From NCBI GenBank assembly GCA_014905825.1, contig JACGCN010000044.1, forward strand, positions 310,001 to 374,000: a stretch of 64,000 nt of DNA, given 5' to 3'. Made by a program: the position numbers and the translations under genes. The stretch comes from Lyophyllum atratum. Lineage: Eukaryota > Basidiomycota > Agaricomycetes > Agaricales > Lyophyllaceae. Below are positions 1 through 11,351 of the stretch, piece after piece (the first letter of the stretch is position 1; the number at the start of each line of letters is the position of its first letter). A model generated the notes under the pieces. The model saw only the letters and a program-made list of their open reading frames with translations. It did not search any database and was not told the origin of the DNA.

Positions 1-1061
1 CTTGAAAGAATTTCCGGGCGAACAAGGCCTGCTCAAGTTCAAGGAATGGTGGTTGAAGGTGCAAACGGGGAAGGACAAAGATGAGGACAATAAGTCGAAG
101 TTCCGGAAACAATTTGTGAGAAATCCGAAGCGAATACGTACTTCCATTGACTGACCTACCCTGACAGAAGAAGAAATTCAAAGACCTTTTTCTGTCAGAC
201 GAATGGCCTAATCCCGCTGTGGTGAGCCTTATCGTCCTGCCAATATTATATGACTGACGAATTGAATCAGCGGGATGCATATTACCATCCAACTGTCGAC
301 AGCTCCGAAGAACCCTTCAAGTGGGGATTGCCAGACTTAGATGCTCTCCGCGCGTAAGTTTTCGTGACCTCCATGAATGGCCCTTATCTGACTTGCCCTG
401 ACAGATTTTTCCGAGCTGAGCTCGGCTGGGCTCAAGGGAAAGTCGACGAAACCCTCTTGCCGATCATCCAAAAGATGAACAAGCGAGGCCAGGTAATTTC
501 CGTGCCCTCCTAAAGAAGGCCAATAGCTGAACCATACACCGCCAGGCCGCAGCACTAAATAAACAGAGCAACCTGAATGAGTTCTTCGACATGTCTGCTG
601 GAACCGGAACTTATGCGCCAAAAAAGCGTCAAGCATATACCAGTAAACGTCTCCAGAATGTGGTCGATGACTTCCGCAAGAAACGTGCAAGAGATTCTGC
701 AACGCCGTCGTCGCGGTCGCAATCGGCATCCCATTCTGAGAGCGAAGCGCCTGTCAAGAAGCGGACGAAGACGTCAGGGGCTACCAGTGGCAAAGGAAAG
801 GCCGGCGCAGCTACTTCCAAGTCGGCGTCGAGAGGGAAGGCCGCTAAAGGGAAAGGGCGCATGGGATCTTCGCGGAGCAGGAAGTCTTCGAATGACGAGG
901 AGGACGACGAAGAATTCGGTGTGGCCGAGAAACTTAACTCGGTGGAAATTCCGCCTGATCCTGTTGTCGTCGCGCGCCTCCGTCCTCGACCCAAACCAAA
1001 ATACACAAAAGCTCAAGAAGTCGAGTCAGATGACGGTGTAGATCAGACTGGAACATCCTGA
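1..1061 (+). CDS. RAD2: XPG/Rad2-family DNA repair endonuclease, C-terminal fragment
   Basis: C-terminal part of the structure-specific endonuclease that makes the 3' incision in nucleotide excision repair in the nucleus. The 5' part, including the catalytic N and I domains, lies outside the window. Five exons join in one frame across introns 116-167, 222-270, 354-404 and 493-545. The spliced protein contains the family's conserved stretch SEEPFKWGLPDLDALRAFF, then GTYAPKKRQAY and a helix (KRLQNVVDDFRKKRA), as in Rad2/Rad13/XPG. It ends in a basic Ser/Lys-rich tail (KKRTK, KGKAGAA) that is probably a nuclear localisation and PCNA-interaction region. The stop is TGA at 1059-1061. The gene converges on COX11 with only about 85 bp between the stops. 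Assignment to Rad2 rather than FEN1 or GEN1 rests on the PFKWGLPDLDALR and TYAPKKRQAY motifs. Confidence 0.85.
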
Positions 1062-1146
1062 GGGTGTACTCTTGCATTCATTTCCAGAGCAGGGTTGGAT
1101 TGTGTATAGTAATGTGTATATGCTATTAATCTATTGTATAATTTCT

Positions 1147-2264
1147 TCAGGAGGATTTGGCGTCGCCCGAAGATGGAGGTGTTGATGCGTTACGAACCTC
1201 AGCCTTTGGTGCGTTCTGGTAATCACCAAATCCAAGCGATGTTTGTATGGCGTCTTCCTCTGCATCAGGTTCCAGCTGTCCTTTGTCATTCCGCCGGGCA
1301 CTGCGTCGTTTCGAAGTGGTCAGACGGGGCCCGGGTCAAGAAAGTATATGAGCATACCGGAAAAAAGTGTACGACAAGACGACATCCTCAACATTCCTGC
1401 AAGCAGGATCTTCCAACATGTCCTTGTCGATGAAGAATAATAGGGGCATGTCCACTTCTTCTCCAGCTAGTAACCTCTGTTCCTCGAAGCAGAAGCACTC
1501 GACCTTGGAGAAGTATGGGGCAATCTAGGCGAATTGTCAATTGGCACACTCTCGTTCGGGATAAAACGCACTCTATCTGGTGTGACATTGTATGTCGCGA
1601 TGCCAATGATATCCTTGCTGGAGTTGTTCTTGGCCGTATAAAACGCCAGACTTGTTTCCCCCGGAAGCACGCTAACAAACTTTTGCTGCGGTGTGAACTT
1701 CCAGGGCAGCTGCTCTGACCTATCCGCGTTGAAGTGAACTTTTATCCGGTGGGCGCCTTCCACTGGGACGAGACGTTCGGCCTCGAAGCGGCCTGTTCCG
1801 ACTTTAGGCGTTCCCGCGAATCCAGTCGCGGCACAGAACATCCGGTAGAGAGGAACCGCGGCATAGCTCGCGCCTACAGCAAAGATTACCTGGTAGCAGT
1901 TCAGAGATGGGGATTGTCGCGCTAAGTCTGAGACGTACCACGGCAGATGTGTACATTAGAAGTGCTCTGTTTCTGGTGGCCTGTGCTTCTCTCCGAGACT
2001 TGATATTAAGATTATATAGCAGGTGAGGATCAGGCCGGGGAGGTGTTGGAGATGGAGTCGATATATTTCGCCATTGTAGTGCAAATAAGTGAGGGCGCGG
2101 AGGAAGAGTGGTACGGGTCGCGCTTCGACATGAAGTGGCCTACAAATCCTTCCTTTTTATTTAGTACAGATCCTGGAAGCTGGTAGAGGACGCACGGATA
2201 GCAGCTGCCGTCCAGTTAGGGCAGATCGACAAGTCCTCTGGAAAAAAGACAATGGCACTGGCAT
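1147..2264 (-). CDS. COX11: Cytochrome c oxidase assembly protein COX11 (copper chaperone for CuB)
   Basis: Inner-membrane protein that delivers copper to the CuB site of cytochrome oxidase subunit 1. I joined five exons. The start at 2264 gives a basic, hydroxylated presequence (MPVPLSFFQRTCRSALTGRQ) typical of mitochondrial import, and a 56-nt intron (2140-2195) with a TACTAAAT branch site removes an in-frame stop. Next come a single membrane helix ending in SYAAVPLYRMFC, the conserved LPWKFTPQQ and GETSLAFYTA blocks, and the Cu(I)-binding CFCF motif in KVECFCFEEQ. The protein finishes with DPACRNVEDVVLSYTFF and an ARR-type tail. The last splice (FF|RARRND) restores the family C-terminus. 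Its start lies 94 bp from the divergent J-protein gene. Confidence 0.9.
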
Positions 2265-2358
2265 GTCGCGGTTAGTTGTAGGCCAGTGCACGTGCTCACT
2301 TGACTTCAGACTGGCACCTTCAGGACTCGGAGCGTTGGACAGCTTGTTCACTGTTGTC
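2265..2358. promoter_or_regulatory. 94-bp divergent promoter of COX11 and the DNAJC8-like gene
   Basis: The two start codons are only 94 bp apart on opposite strands, so both core promoters and leaders must fit in or overlap this interval. A CACGTG box lies at 2289-2294. Confidence 0.55.
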
Positions 2359-3317
2359 ATGTCCTCTACCCCATCGTCCTCGAAACCGGAGTCGGCCCCG
2401 TCCACGCTGACCGACGCCGAACTCGAAAAGCTTCTTAGTCGCGAAGCCTCTGCCTTCAATCGGGAAGTTGAAGTTGAGCGAATTCTCAAGGCATTCAAGT
2501 TCAAGTGTGTCGCCTGCCCTCTTACTCTCGACTTTATTGACATGGATCCTTTTTACCCAGTCCATATGATATCCTAGACATAGAGGAGACTTCTACTCAG
2601 GAGGAAATCAAACGCCGATACAGACAACTCTCACTCTGTAAATTGAGTCATAGTTCAGGACCACAGTCATTGGATTGACATTTCTATGCAGTTATCCACC
2701 CCGACAAAACGCCACATGCTCGTGCGCCAGAAGCATTCGACATTCTGAAGAAGGTGAGTGCCATATATCTCAATTTCCAAACGTCTTTAGTGACATTTTG
2801 TCAGGCCGAATCAGAACTCTCCGACAAGGAGAAACGGGAAGACCTAGACGCCGTTATCAACCAAGCCCGCTCTCTCGTTCTGAAAGCCCTCAACCTGCCG
2901 ACATCTACACCCGATACTGACCCGCAGCTCAAAGGCATTGAACCACCGTTCAAGGTCCGGGTACGCCTGCAGTCGAAGGAGCTTCTCATTGATGAAGAAG
3001 TGCGCCGCAGAAAGTAAGATTATTTTTTATCATGGCGACACCATAGCTCATATTCATCTCTAGAGCTATAAAGATGAATTTGGCGAACGAGGGCTTGGAG
3101 GCGAGGAAGAAGGACGAAGAGGTTGCTGCAAAAAAGCGGAAAGTGCAGGAAGATAAGCAATGGGAAGGTATGTTTCTACTAAACTTCTATCCTCGATCAA
3201 CACCCGCTCAGGACGTATAAACATTTAGATACTAGAGAGCAGCGCGTAGACAGCTGGCGTAGCTTCAGCAAGGACACGAGAAAGAAGAAAAAGGCTAAGG
3301 TTGCCATTCTCGGATGA
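2359..3317 (+). CDS. DNAJC8-like J-domain protein (spliceosome-associated)
   Basis: J-protein related to human DNAJC8 and fission yeast Spf31, a nuclear, splicing-associated HSP70 co-chaperone. The start at 2359 (MSSTPSSSK) leaves 94 bp to COX11; an upstream in-frame ATG near 2263 would overlap the COX11 start and is less likely. After a short acidic N-terminus, introns separate NPYDILDIEE, RRYRQLS and the HPD motif (IHPDKTP), which together make the J domain at about residues 50-110. The rest is a highly charged coiled-coil tail (KKRKVQEDKQWE, RSFSKDTRKKKKAK) as in DNAJC8. At least five short introns are inferred. The stop is TGA at 3315-3317. It converges on RMI1 with about 250 bp between. 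Confidence 0.82.
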
Positions 3318-3570
3318 CACCTTTTCCCTGTACAGGCTTTTGTGTATGTAAAACAGTTTTCTAACGTGTAATATTGATTCTTGACTTCCTCGCACCAATT
3401 CTTTTTCTCGTTTTCATTTGGTTAAGTAGCCAGTTTTCCTCGTGATTGGAGCTAACGACATTTACAATCCAAGAAATATAATACATCAACACTACACGAG
3501 CACAACGAACAATTGGCTGATATTTACCCTGCCGCGTCCATTTGTGTATGCTTCAGCTCAAGAACCAATG

Positions 3571-5479
3571 TTAGAAACCCAGCGATGAATCAGAATCCGA
3601 GAGGTCGATGATGTCTGCTGCGGCCGCCGCTGAAACGACTGGCCTCTCCGGGCCCCTCGCTCTCTGGCTTCCGCTGCCACTTCCCTGGCTCGCGCTTCCG
3701 CCGGCCATTCGCCGCCTGACATGCCTCGTCGGCACCGGAACATTCTCCTTGTCTTCCGCGTCGCTATCGTCTTCGATTATAATAACGTCCGTCGCGTTTC
3801 TCTCCACGGCCATTCCAGATGACTGCGACCTCGCGCCCATGCCAGAAGAACCCGACAGGGAGCTGCTGCCAACAGTAGAAGGTGGAGGAGGATTAGCTGT
3901 AGTTTGGCTCTTCCCTGCCTCGATGACGTCAAGCTGCGCCAGCATGTCCGTGTCGAACACCATGTCGTCGTCGAATTCGTCCGAATCAATGCTCATGTCG
4001 CCAGCCCCCACCCCCATCTTCCTATTCCCGTTCCCATTAACGGTCCCGCTATGCCGCTGCGGATTCCCCCCACGTTGGACTTGGGCTGCATTCCTCGCCT
4101 TGACTTCATCTAAAAACTTGACAGCTGAGACTCCAAAGTCTGAAATAAAGCGCTGTTCACCAGTAAGGGACGCACGTCGTTGATTTTCGGCCTCGTCGGA
4201 CCACCAATGTTCGTCCTCTGGGCCCGGCGAAGGCGGTGAAGGACCAGTGTAGAGAGGCCGTGCCGTCTGGCGCAATGTAGGAGAGACAGACAGGATGGGT
4301 GTTGCGGAGGGTCCGGAGCCGACGACTGTTCGCGAGCTAGAACTTGACGCTACTGCATTCGTGAAGTAGGAAGAGGTGGCAGCAGTATGGCTGGGCGGAT
4401 CTCCTGGTCTCGGGGGTGCAGGCGGATCTGGATCGCGGTGCGGGATGCGACGGCGGCGCCCAAGGTCTTCATCATCGTTACCTTGGTACATCGCAGGAGG
4501 CGAAGGTGATCGTGAGATTTCGCGAAGAGGAGATCGCACTACCACAGGAGAGGGATGCCGAGGTGCTTGTGGGGGTGGGTTCTGAGGCATCGGGGGAGGC
4601 GCGGGATTGTTTTCCGCGTCAGGAGGTGGTTCGGGTAGTCTGTTACAAGAAAGGTTATGGACTGTCATAGTTTGTTGAGTGATCGTTTAGTGCTCACCCC
4701 ATTCGGGCGCGCAGCCCCCTGGCAAAATCGGCTTGTCGGTTATCTTCGCGCTCGTCTGTTTTATGACCTAGCATCACCACGCATTTGGGTTCTAGAAATG
4801 CTATGCCTCTGTTGATGCGCACATCCTTTAGGATCATCTGAGAGCGAAGAATATGAGAACAATCTAGCGGAGTATAAGTGGCACAACCTTGTAACCCAGG
4901 GGCGTGTTCTCCAAGGACAGCTCTGGTAGCGGACGGTATTCCATCGCTGGAAGGGTTATCGTCCCATCCGTCAGATGAAGCTTGAGCATGCCCCTGGGGT
5001 ATTTTGGAATAGGTCCTTCACCAGCGATGTCGATATCACCTTCCCCTTCTTCATCCCCCACATCCCCATCCTTCAATCTCTCCTCCCTCGCCATCCTTGT
5101 TTGATTTAAGTTGAAAGCGCTGTTGGCTATTTCCGTTATCGCCGTGACTTCCACCAATATTTGCATGCCTTCGAGCGTCATTTTCGTCGTTGGACGCGCG
5201 ACATGGGTTGGAAAGCCTGTTCCTGGCAGCATAGAGTCGCTGAAATTAGACTGTAGTATTTGGTTCTCTATAGCATTTACGAGCCCCTCGAAATCCCTAT
5301 TTAGATCATGACCAGCCTCAGTTGTGAGCCACTCGTAGCAGTCATTCAGCCACTCCTGCGCGAAAGACGAACGCGTCAATCAGTACAGTTGAGTGGTGAG
5401 GCTGAATACATACCGGGTCTACGCGTGGTTTCTTGTAGTGATCTTCCACCCATCGTACTACGCGTGGCGGGACAGGCAT
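3571..5479 (-). CDS. RMI1: RMI1, OB-fold subunit of the Sgs1/BLM-Top3 complex
   Basis: RecQ-mediated genome instability protein 1, which stimulates dissolution of double Holliday junctions with Top3 and a RecQ helicase. The start at 5479 (MPVPPRVVRWVEDHYKKPR) and a spliced WLNDCYEWL block form the N-terminal helical domain. The OB fold contains YPRGMLKLHLTDG, TLPAMEYRPLPELSL, LKDVRINRGIAFLEP and RADF-like NRQADFARGLRARMG. Introns fall after LGYK and inside the last Gly codon. A tail of about 360 residues follows, rich in Pro and Ser (codons within 3574-4620) and not conserved in sequence; it carries two short hydrophobic-acidic motifs near its end (see findings). It diverges from the carnitine acetyltransferase gene. 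Assignment to RMI1 is secure from the N-terminal half; the tail's function is unknown. Confidence 0.85.
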
Positions 5480-5645
5480 GGGAGCGACAGTGTGCGAAGA
5501 ACAAAATCCGGGGTTAACAGATCGAACTTGAACTTCAAAAGAGCTTGGTACATTTGTCGCGAGATTAGATTAGATGGTATCACGTGAACAACTTTTATTT
5601 CCAATGGTCCGAGTCGAGTCGGAACGGACCTGGGTTGCTTGCGCG

Positions 5646-8082
5646 ATGCTCCGACGGCGCATGTCCCAGATGCGCCACATCTCGACCAACAAATCCAGTG
5701 GCACGTCGAGACGACTTGCTCTTCCCCGTCTTCCAGTACCGGAGCTTCGCCAGACCCTTGACCGATACCTGGCATCACTCCGGCCTCTTTTGTTGGAAGA
5801 GGAAAAGCTCGGCAAAGCTTCGTTCGAGTCCTCCTACGCTCTCAGAGTGCAGAAGGCCGAAGCATTTGAATCTGGGATTGGAAAACTGCTGCAGAATAGA
5901 TTGCTCGGTCCGTACTAGCTTCCCTCTGTGGATATGCCATACTCATCTTAATAAAGCCCTCGATAGAGCGTCGCCTCATAATTGGCTAGATGATAACTTC
6001 TGGATAAACAAGGCCTATCTTGAATGGAGAGCACCCCTTCTCATCAATTCCAATTGGTGGCTCGCGTTCCACGACGATGACCTCATACCTCGGAGTGCCT
6101 TGACCGGCGAGTCCAGCGACAGCAGGGCTGGCATCACCGTATGGCAAGTACGACGCGCTGCGTGGTTGATACACAGAGTTCTAGACTTCAAGAGGCAACT
6201 TGATACGTTGGTGTTACTTTATGTCTTGGCCAATACAGATACTTACTGCGTCTGAACAGAGGCGAACTCCATCCAGACACCACTCGAACGGGTATGTCGA
6301 GAAACGAGAATATTGCGCCGCATAACTAATTCAAACATAGGCTTATGGCTTCGTCAAAGTGTTTCCAAAATGTTCAACATTTGTCGAGTGCCAACACCTT
6401 TATGTGATATTATATCTCCATCCCCGCCCACCGATGATCCAGACGCCAGAAAACTTTTACTCACAATACACAATTGGTTCTATGCCATTCCCGTATACCA
6501 TCCACCTAATTCGAAAACCGATATACCCGAGTTAATGAAGCCACATGAGATAGAATCGCAGATTCGTGCTGTTGTCGTCGACGTCGAGCAGCGACTGGCA
6601 AACGGGGAGACCGCAACGCCCATTGGTGTTCTGAGCGCGGATGATCGTGATCGCTGGGCTGCTGTACACCTTATACATTCTTCCTACCAGTAATCAAGCT
6701 CACATTTTCCCATAGAACCAAACACACCTGCTATCCATCCATCCTACGAATCAAAAGACTTACCACAGGATGGTGGCCTCGGTGATGGGACTGAGCCTCG
6801 ACCACACGACGCACACCATCCCTCCCGTTGCATCAACATCCCACAGCCCTCAAGGCATCTCACAAGAAACGCTAGACGCCCACCTCCACACGATTCGCGC
6901 ACATCCTTTCAACGTTTCCAACCGCTTCTACGACAAGCCGTTTACCCTCATTGTCGATCCCTCCACTCGCGCCGGCGCCACCGGGGAGCATTCACCTTGC
7001 GACGCGCTCGTACCCAGCATTGTTGCCGAGTACGGCATCGTACAAGGTGTCGATGAGTCGGCGTTCGGTGGTAATTTGGATGAGAAGGACCCAGGAGGGT
7101 GGGAGAGACTAGACTGGGTGGCGGATGATAAGATTAAGAAGGAATGTGACGCCGCATACGCAAGGGCCGTGAAGCTCATCAACGACTCAGACGACAGCGT
7201 GCTGTGGTTTGAGGGGTATGGGACTGATTGGATCAAGGGCATTGGTGAGTCGTCCGACCCGTTTTCATCGTTCGCAGGGCTAATAGGTCCCACAGCCAAA
7301 CTAGCACCAGATGCGTACATCCAGATGGTACTCCAGCTCGCTTGGTACAAGACCCGGGGCGAATTTACCGCTACCTATGAGACAGTCCTCACTCGCATGT
7401 TCAAGCGTGGGAGGACCGAAACCCTTCGCACGTTAACGATGGATAGTAGAGCTTGGGTGCTCGCGATGGTGGACCCGCAGTCTTCGGTACGTCCACTGTC
7501 TTTGTTATACTATTTGAACATGTAAACTAATTGGCTCCTTAGCTGACGACGCGGTACGAGGCTCTCCAGCGCGCCATTCAGACACATAGCCGTCTCACCA
7601 AGGAAGCCGCCACCGGGAGAGGCATCGATCGGCACCTGCTCGGGCTCCAGTTGATGATGCGACCACATGAAGGGGAAGAGGCGGCTTTGTTCGAGGATGA
7701 GCTATTTGAACAGAGCCAGCAATGGAAGCTTAGCACTTCCGGGTTGAGTGCAGGGCATTTATTCCGAGGGACTGGGTGTGTTACATATTGCTCTGACCTT
7801 TGCACACCTGACATCTCTTCAGGTTCGGTGCAGCATACGATGATGGATATGGGATCAATTGTATGTCAACATGTTTTTGCAAGTTGGTATAAGCTGACAT
7901 ATCTGCTTCTAGACCTTGCTGCGCCTAGCATGATCAAATTTGGTGTTGAGTCCAAGTTTTCAAGTCCTCTTACTTCCACAGAGAGGTTCAAGCAAACCAT
8001 TGTGGAGACCCTATATGAGATGAGAGTTTTGTGCTCTTCCACAGAGGTTATTGGTAGCCACACTGTCACACCTCATCTTTAG
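5646..8082 (+). CDS. Carnitine O-acetyltransferase family protein
   Basis: Choline/carnitine acyltransferase that transfers acetyl groups between CoA and carnitine so that they can cross organelle membranes. Nine exons join in frame. Markers in order are LPRLPVPELRQTLDRYL, NWLDDNFWINKAYLEWR, MFNICRVPTP, the catalytic histidine in GEHSPCDALVPSIVAEYG, KLAPDAYIQMVLQLAWYK, a conserved RHLLGLQ-like stretch (DRHLLGLQLMM) and GFGAAYDDGYGINY near the C-terminus. I chose the start at 5646 (MLRRRMSQMRHISTNKSSG), a basic N-terminus suggesting mitochondrial import; in-frame ATGs at 5574 and 5604 are also possible. The GEHSPCDA motif is closer to the cytosolic/outer-mitochondrial YAT1/FacC type than to CAT2 as I recall it; the subtype is uncertain. 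It shares a promoter of about 166 bp with RMI1. Confidence 0.88.
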
Positions 8083-8322
8083 ATTACATAGACATATTTG
8101 TACAGCAAACTAATTGATGTAATTTCACAACTCTTCGAAACGAGACATTGCCCATATTTTAGTGACTGAGAAAGGTAGTCATACTCTACCACATGTTGGA
8201 AAAAAACCTGAACTGATACCAAAGCCCCTTTGTGGGATCACCACTGGTCAAGCCAATTCAAGTCTCCTTCCCCCCTTGGTAGAATATGAATAACTTCTCA
8301 TACCTAGGTATTGCTGCTCCTC

Positions 8323-11106
8323 TTAGAAATTTCCCTCCTCCAAGTCCTTAATCTCCAACCATGCCTCTGCCCCCATCCTCTGCTCCAGCTCCCCAGCCAA
8401 AGTGCTAGTGCCAGGGCCAGTGAGAAATTTGCGGCTTGATATGATAAACATTCCCTTCTTGCAACGCGTAAGCATGACATTGGTGCGGCGTAAGTTCCCG
8501 AGGAAGCCCAATTCCCGAGAGCGAACCAGAGACACTATGATATAGTCTTCTTCATTACCTGAAAGATATTAACAACGAGAAGGATAGTAGAAAAAAATGA
8601 TGCGTAAAATACCTTGGAAAGAATCTACATTAAAACACTTATTTGCCCAGTCCAGGCCAGGAGTTTCTTGCATTTGTGCTTCGATGGTGCTACGTTGACC
8701 TTCGTAAGGGCTGATGATTTGATATGCTTTTTGTTGATCTTGAAGTAGTTGAGCTAACTTGATAACAGCTTCACATTCCAGACGATTCTATAATAGAACA
8801 GAAATCAATGTATGAATAAAAACTAAAAAGAGGTGAAGGTCCTACGCACCATGAAAGAATCGCCATTTCTTTGTTCATGGCCAGGTATATCAATAAAGCG
8901 ACAGGCGATAATTTTGTCTGTAATAGGATGCTTTGGGTTGGAGTTGAGTTTGCCATCATACACCAAGTCAGAGATAATGGTCCCAATTTGAGGAGGCATG
9001 CGGTCTTCAATATATACTAGTTAGCTATCAATCAAGAAGAACAGTATTTTACATACATTGAGTATCCAAAAACAATGCATGAGGGCGTAAATGGGGTACT
9101 TCAAAGATACTTTGGAGGTCTTGTAGGTCTTCTTGTCCAAATGGAGGCACTGAAAAGAATAGGTGGATTGGTGATAAGTTGGAGAGGGGAAGAAAGAAAG
9201 AGAGTACATTGTTTATCATCACCAATGAAACAGGCTTTACGTAGAGTGCTGAAAGTGACGAAGAGTGGTACGTAGTTGCCAATCTCAATCTGACTGGCCT
9301 CATCAACGATAAGGGTTTTGATGGGGTTCTGAGTGGTAAACTTGTGGATATGTGTGTTGGATAGCATGCTCAAAGTGCAAAGCATAACTTTACAGCCTTT
9401 GATAGCAAGCGGATTCATCTTGAAGAATTCACTGGAACGTATAATGTTGTGAGCGACCTTGGTATAGATGTGTTCATGCCTGAAATGAAATGAGTGGTGC
9501 AAATGTGATTACAGACATTGACGTACCATTCAAAGATAAAATCTTTGGAAACCAAAAGCTTCCAATCTGTAAACCCAGCACTTAACAGCTTTTCAGCAAT
9601 ATTCTTTACTGCCACGTTGGACTGGGCCACCAGCCATATGCCGTCGTATCCTGTCTGAATGGCAAACTGAACAAAAGATGCAATAACTGAAGTCTTTCCA
9701 GTTCCTGGAGGGCCCTGGATGATAGTGATCCGATGTTCATCAAGGGTGGAATACATAGTATTCACAGCATCCTGTTGAGAAGGATTGAGTTGAAGAAGTA
9801 CGGGAGGAGGATTTGCAGGAATGATGGAAGGAATAGATTCATTGGAATTAGACCAGGAGATCGGCCAAAGTAAGCCTTCATTGCTGTTATCCCCAGGGAA
9901 GAATATGTTTTGGATCCAGACACTGTCCGTGAGAAGTTTGTCGAATCCTTGTAGAATGCGGAGAATGGTGGCGGCGCGCTGAGCTTCAGCTGTGGTTGGA
10001 TCATCGCGACCAATGGAAATCACGGTTGTGACCGTCTTATCATTCAGTGATCGGTCAGCAACCAACGGCGCCGACTTGCCGCTCATCCGACCAACTTGAC
10101 CGGGAACGATATATCCACTCGACCCTCCTCGTCCCTGGACAGCCATACGAAGTGTCTGTCGGTCTGGTAAGGAGTGATAAAACAAGCATCATAGAAGTCT
10201 TCCACGTACCGCACCAGTCCGAACCTTATTTTTGAATGTCGCCGATTGCACTACCGTCTCTCCCGAACTGTTGGAAATCACCGTGGCTTGATGCGTCGTT
10301 CGGGTCGGTTTCGTCTGGTCCTGACGAAGTCTGTCGTTCGCATTCTTGGCGATCATGTCGATCATCTATCAGGGCGTGGTCGGGTTCATAAGTCGAGGAT
10401 ATAACTCCAAAGGAATTCATACCTGCGTTGATAGTTTCTCCGTGTCTATCCTCGGAACTTTAGCTAACGTCTCTGCGCCATTGCCATACTCCGCAAGAAG
10501 TTGAGAGATCCAGGCTCGCATTGCGAGATCAGTCGCCGCCTTACGGTTATCGGGGTCATAAACTGGATCGCCGAACACAGTACTGACATTCTTCTCTTGG
10601 ACCGACGCGGAAGTCCCAAGGATTTCTTTGATTGCTATCAGAGGCTTCCTGTCCACAGCAGAGAGGCCAGATTGTATATCAACCGCGTTTGTAATGCGTA
10701 GTTTGGCCTCGACGTAGAGGGACATAGCGAGGGGGCCCATGTCGAATGCAAAGAGGTCGCCCGATGGGCGGCAAAGGATCTTCTGTTGGAGATTATCTAG
10801 ATTCCGAGGGAGAGGAGTTTTGTTGTTATTTCCCCCTCCCCTGTCACGCCCGTATCTGGGAGTAGCTTGGATGTTGAACTCGACGATCGTGCAGTGCTTA
10901 TCGTCAGCGATCGCGAGCGCCAGCAGTTTGCCCGCTGAAGACAAACCGGGCGAAATGCCAATCGGCCTAGCGTGGTCAAATACGGCAAAGGTATCTTCAG
11001 TGATGTCTGGTTCTTGGACTTTCGTAGTAGGTATCTTTACGAGGCTGAATTCGGCGCCATCGACGAGCGTCTGCATGAGATTCATGGGGCGATTTGGAGG
11101 CGGCAT
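8323..11106 (-). CDS. SF1 (UPF1/SMUBP2-like) helicase with degenerate exonuclease-like N-terminus, copy 1
   Basis: Putative RNA/DNA helicase of superfamily 1B, substrate unknown. Exons join to give a complete motor: Q-like LNPSQQDAV, Walker A GPPGTGKTS, motif Ia LVAQSNVAVKNIAEKL, Walker B DEASQIE, motif III IGDDKQ, DRMPPQIG where relatives have YRMP, motif V VDSFQGNEEDYIIVSLVRS and motif VI RRTNVMLTRCKKGM. The first 230 residues, before a beta-barrel-like insert, contain FAFDMGPLAMSLYVEAKL; this resembles the second half of a WRN/RNase D-type fold, but I see no DxE catalytic pair. Next to it, 245 bp upstream in transcription direction, is a paralogue with the same architecture. The 3' exons (8.3-9.8 kb) are visibly AT-richer than the paralogue. 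Confidence 0.8.
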
Positions 11107-11351
11107 GGTGGTAGAATGGTATCTTCAAGATCGTGGCAGTGAACTCGAGAGAGATCTGCAGACAGGATTAACTCGACACGTTCATTTGAGATGAGAAACA
11201 TAAGCCACGCGGCGATTGGACATCTGGAAGAAGTCAACCATAATTTTTTATAAATAGGACACCTCGATCAATTTGAATATGTCCACAAATCTCCAATGAC
11301 TTGCCAATACATAACATGATACATGCACAATAATACCTATCACTCTACGAT

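Noticed and set aside
577..1041. Second plus-strand frame across the end of RAD2
   Set aside because: Shadow of the real frame, which carries the conserved TYAPKKRQAY motif and joins the upstream exons.
3608..4183. 191-codon plus-strand frame opposite the RMI1 tail
   Set aside because: Low-complexity antisense frame produced by the Ser/Pro-rich RMI1 coding sequence; no motif or splicing context.
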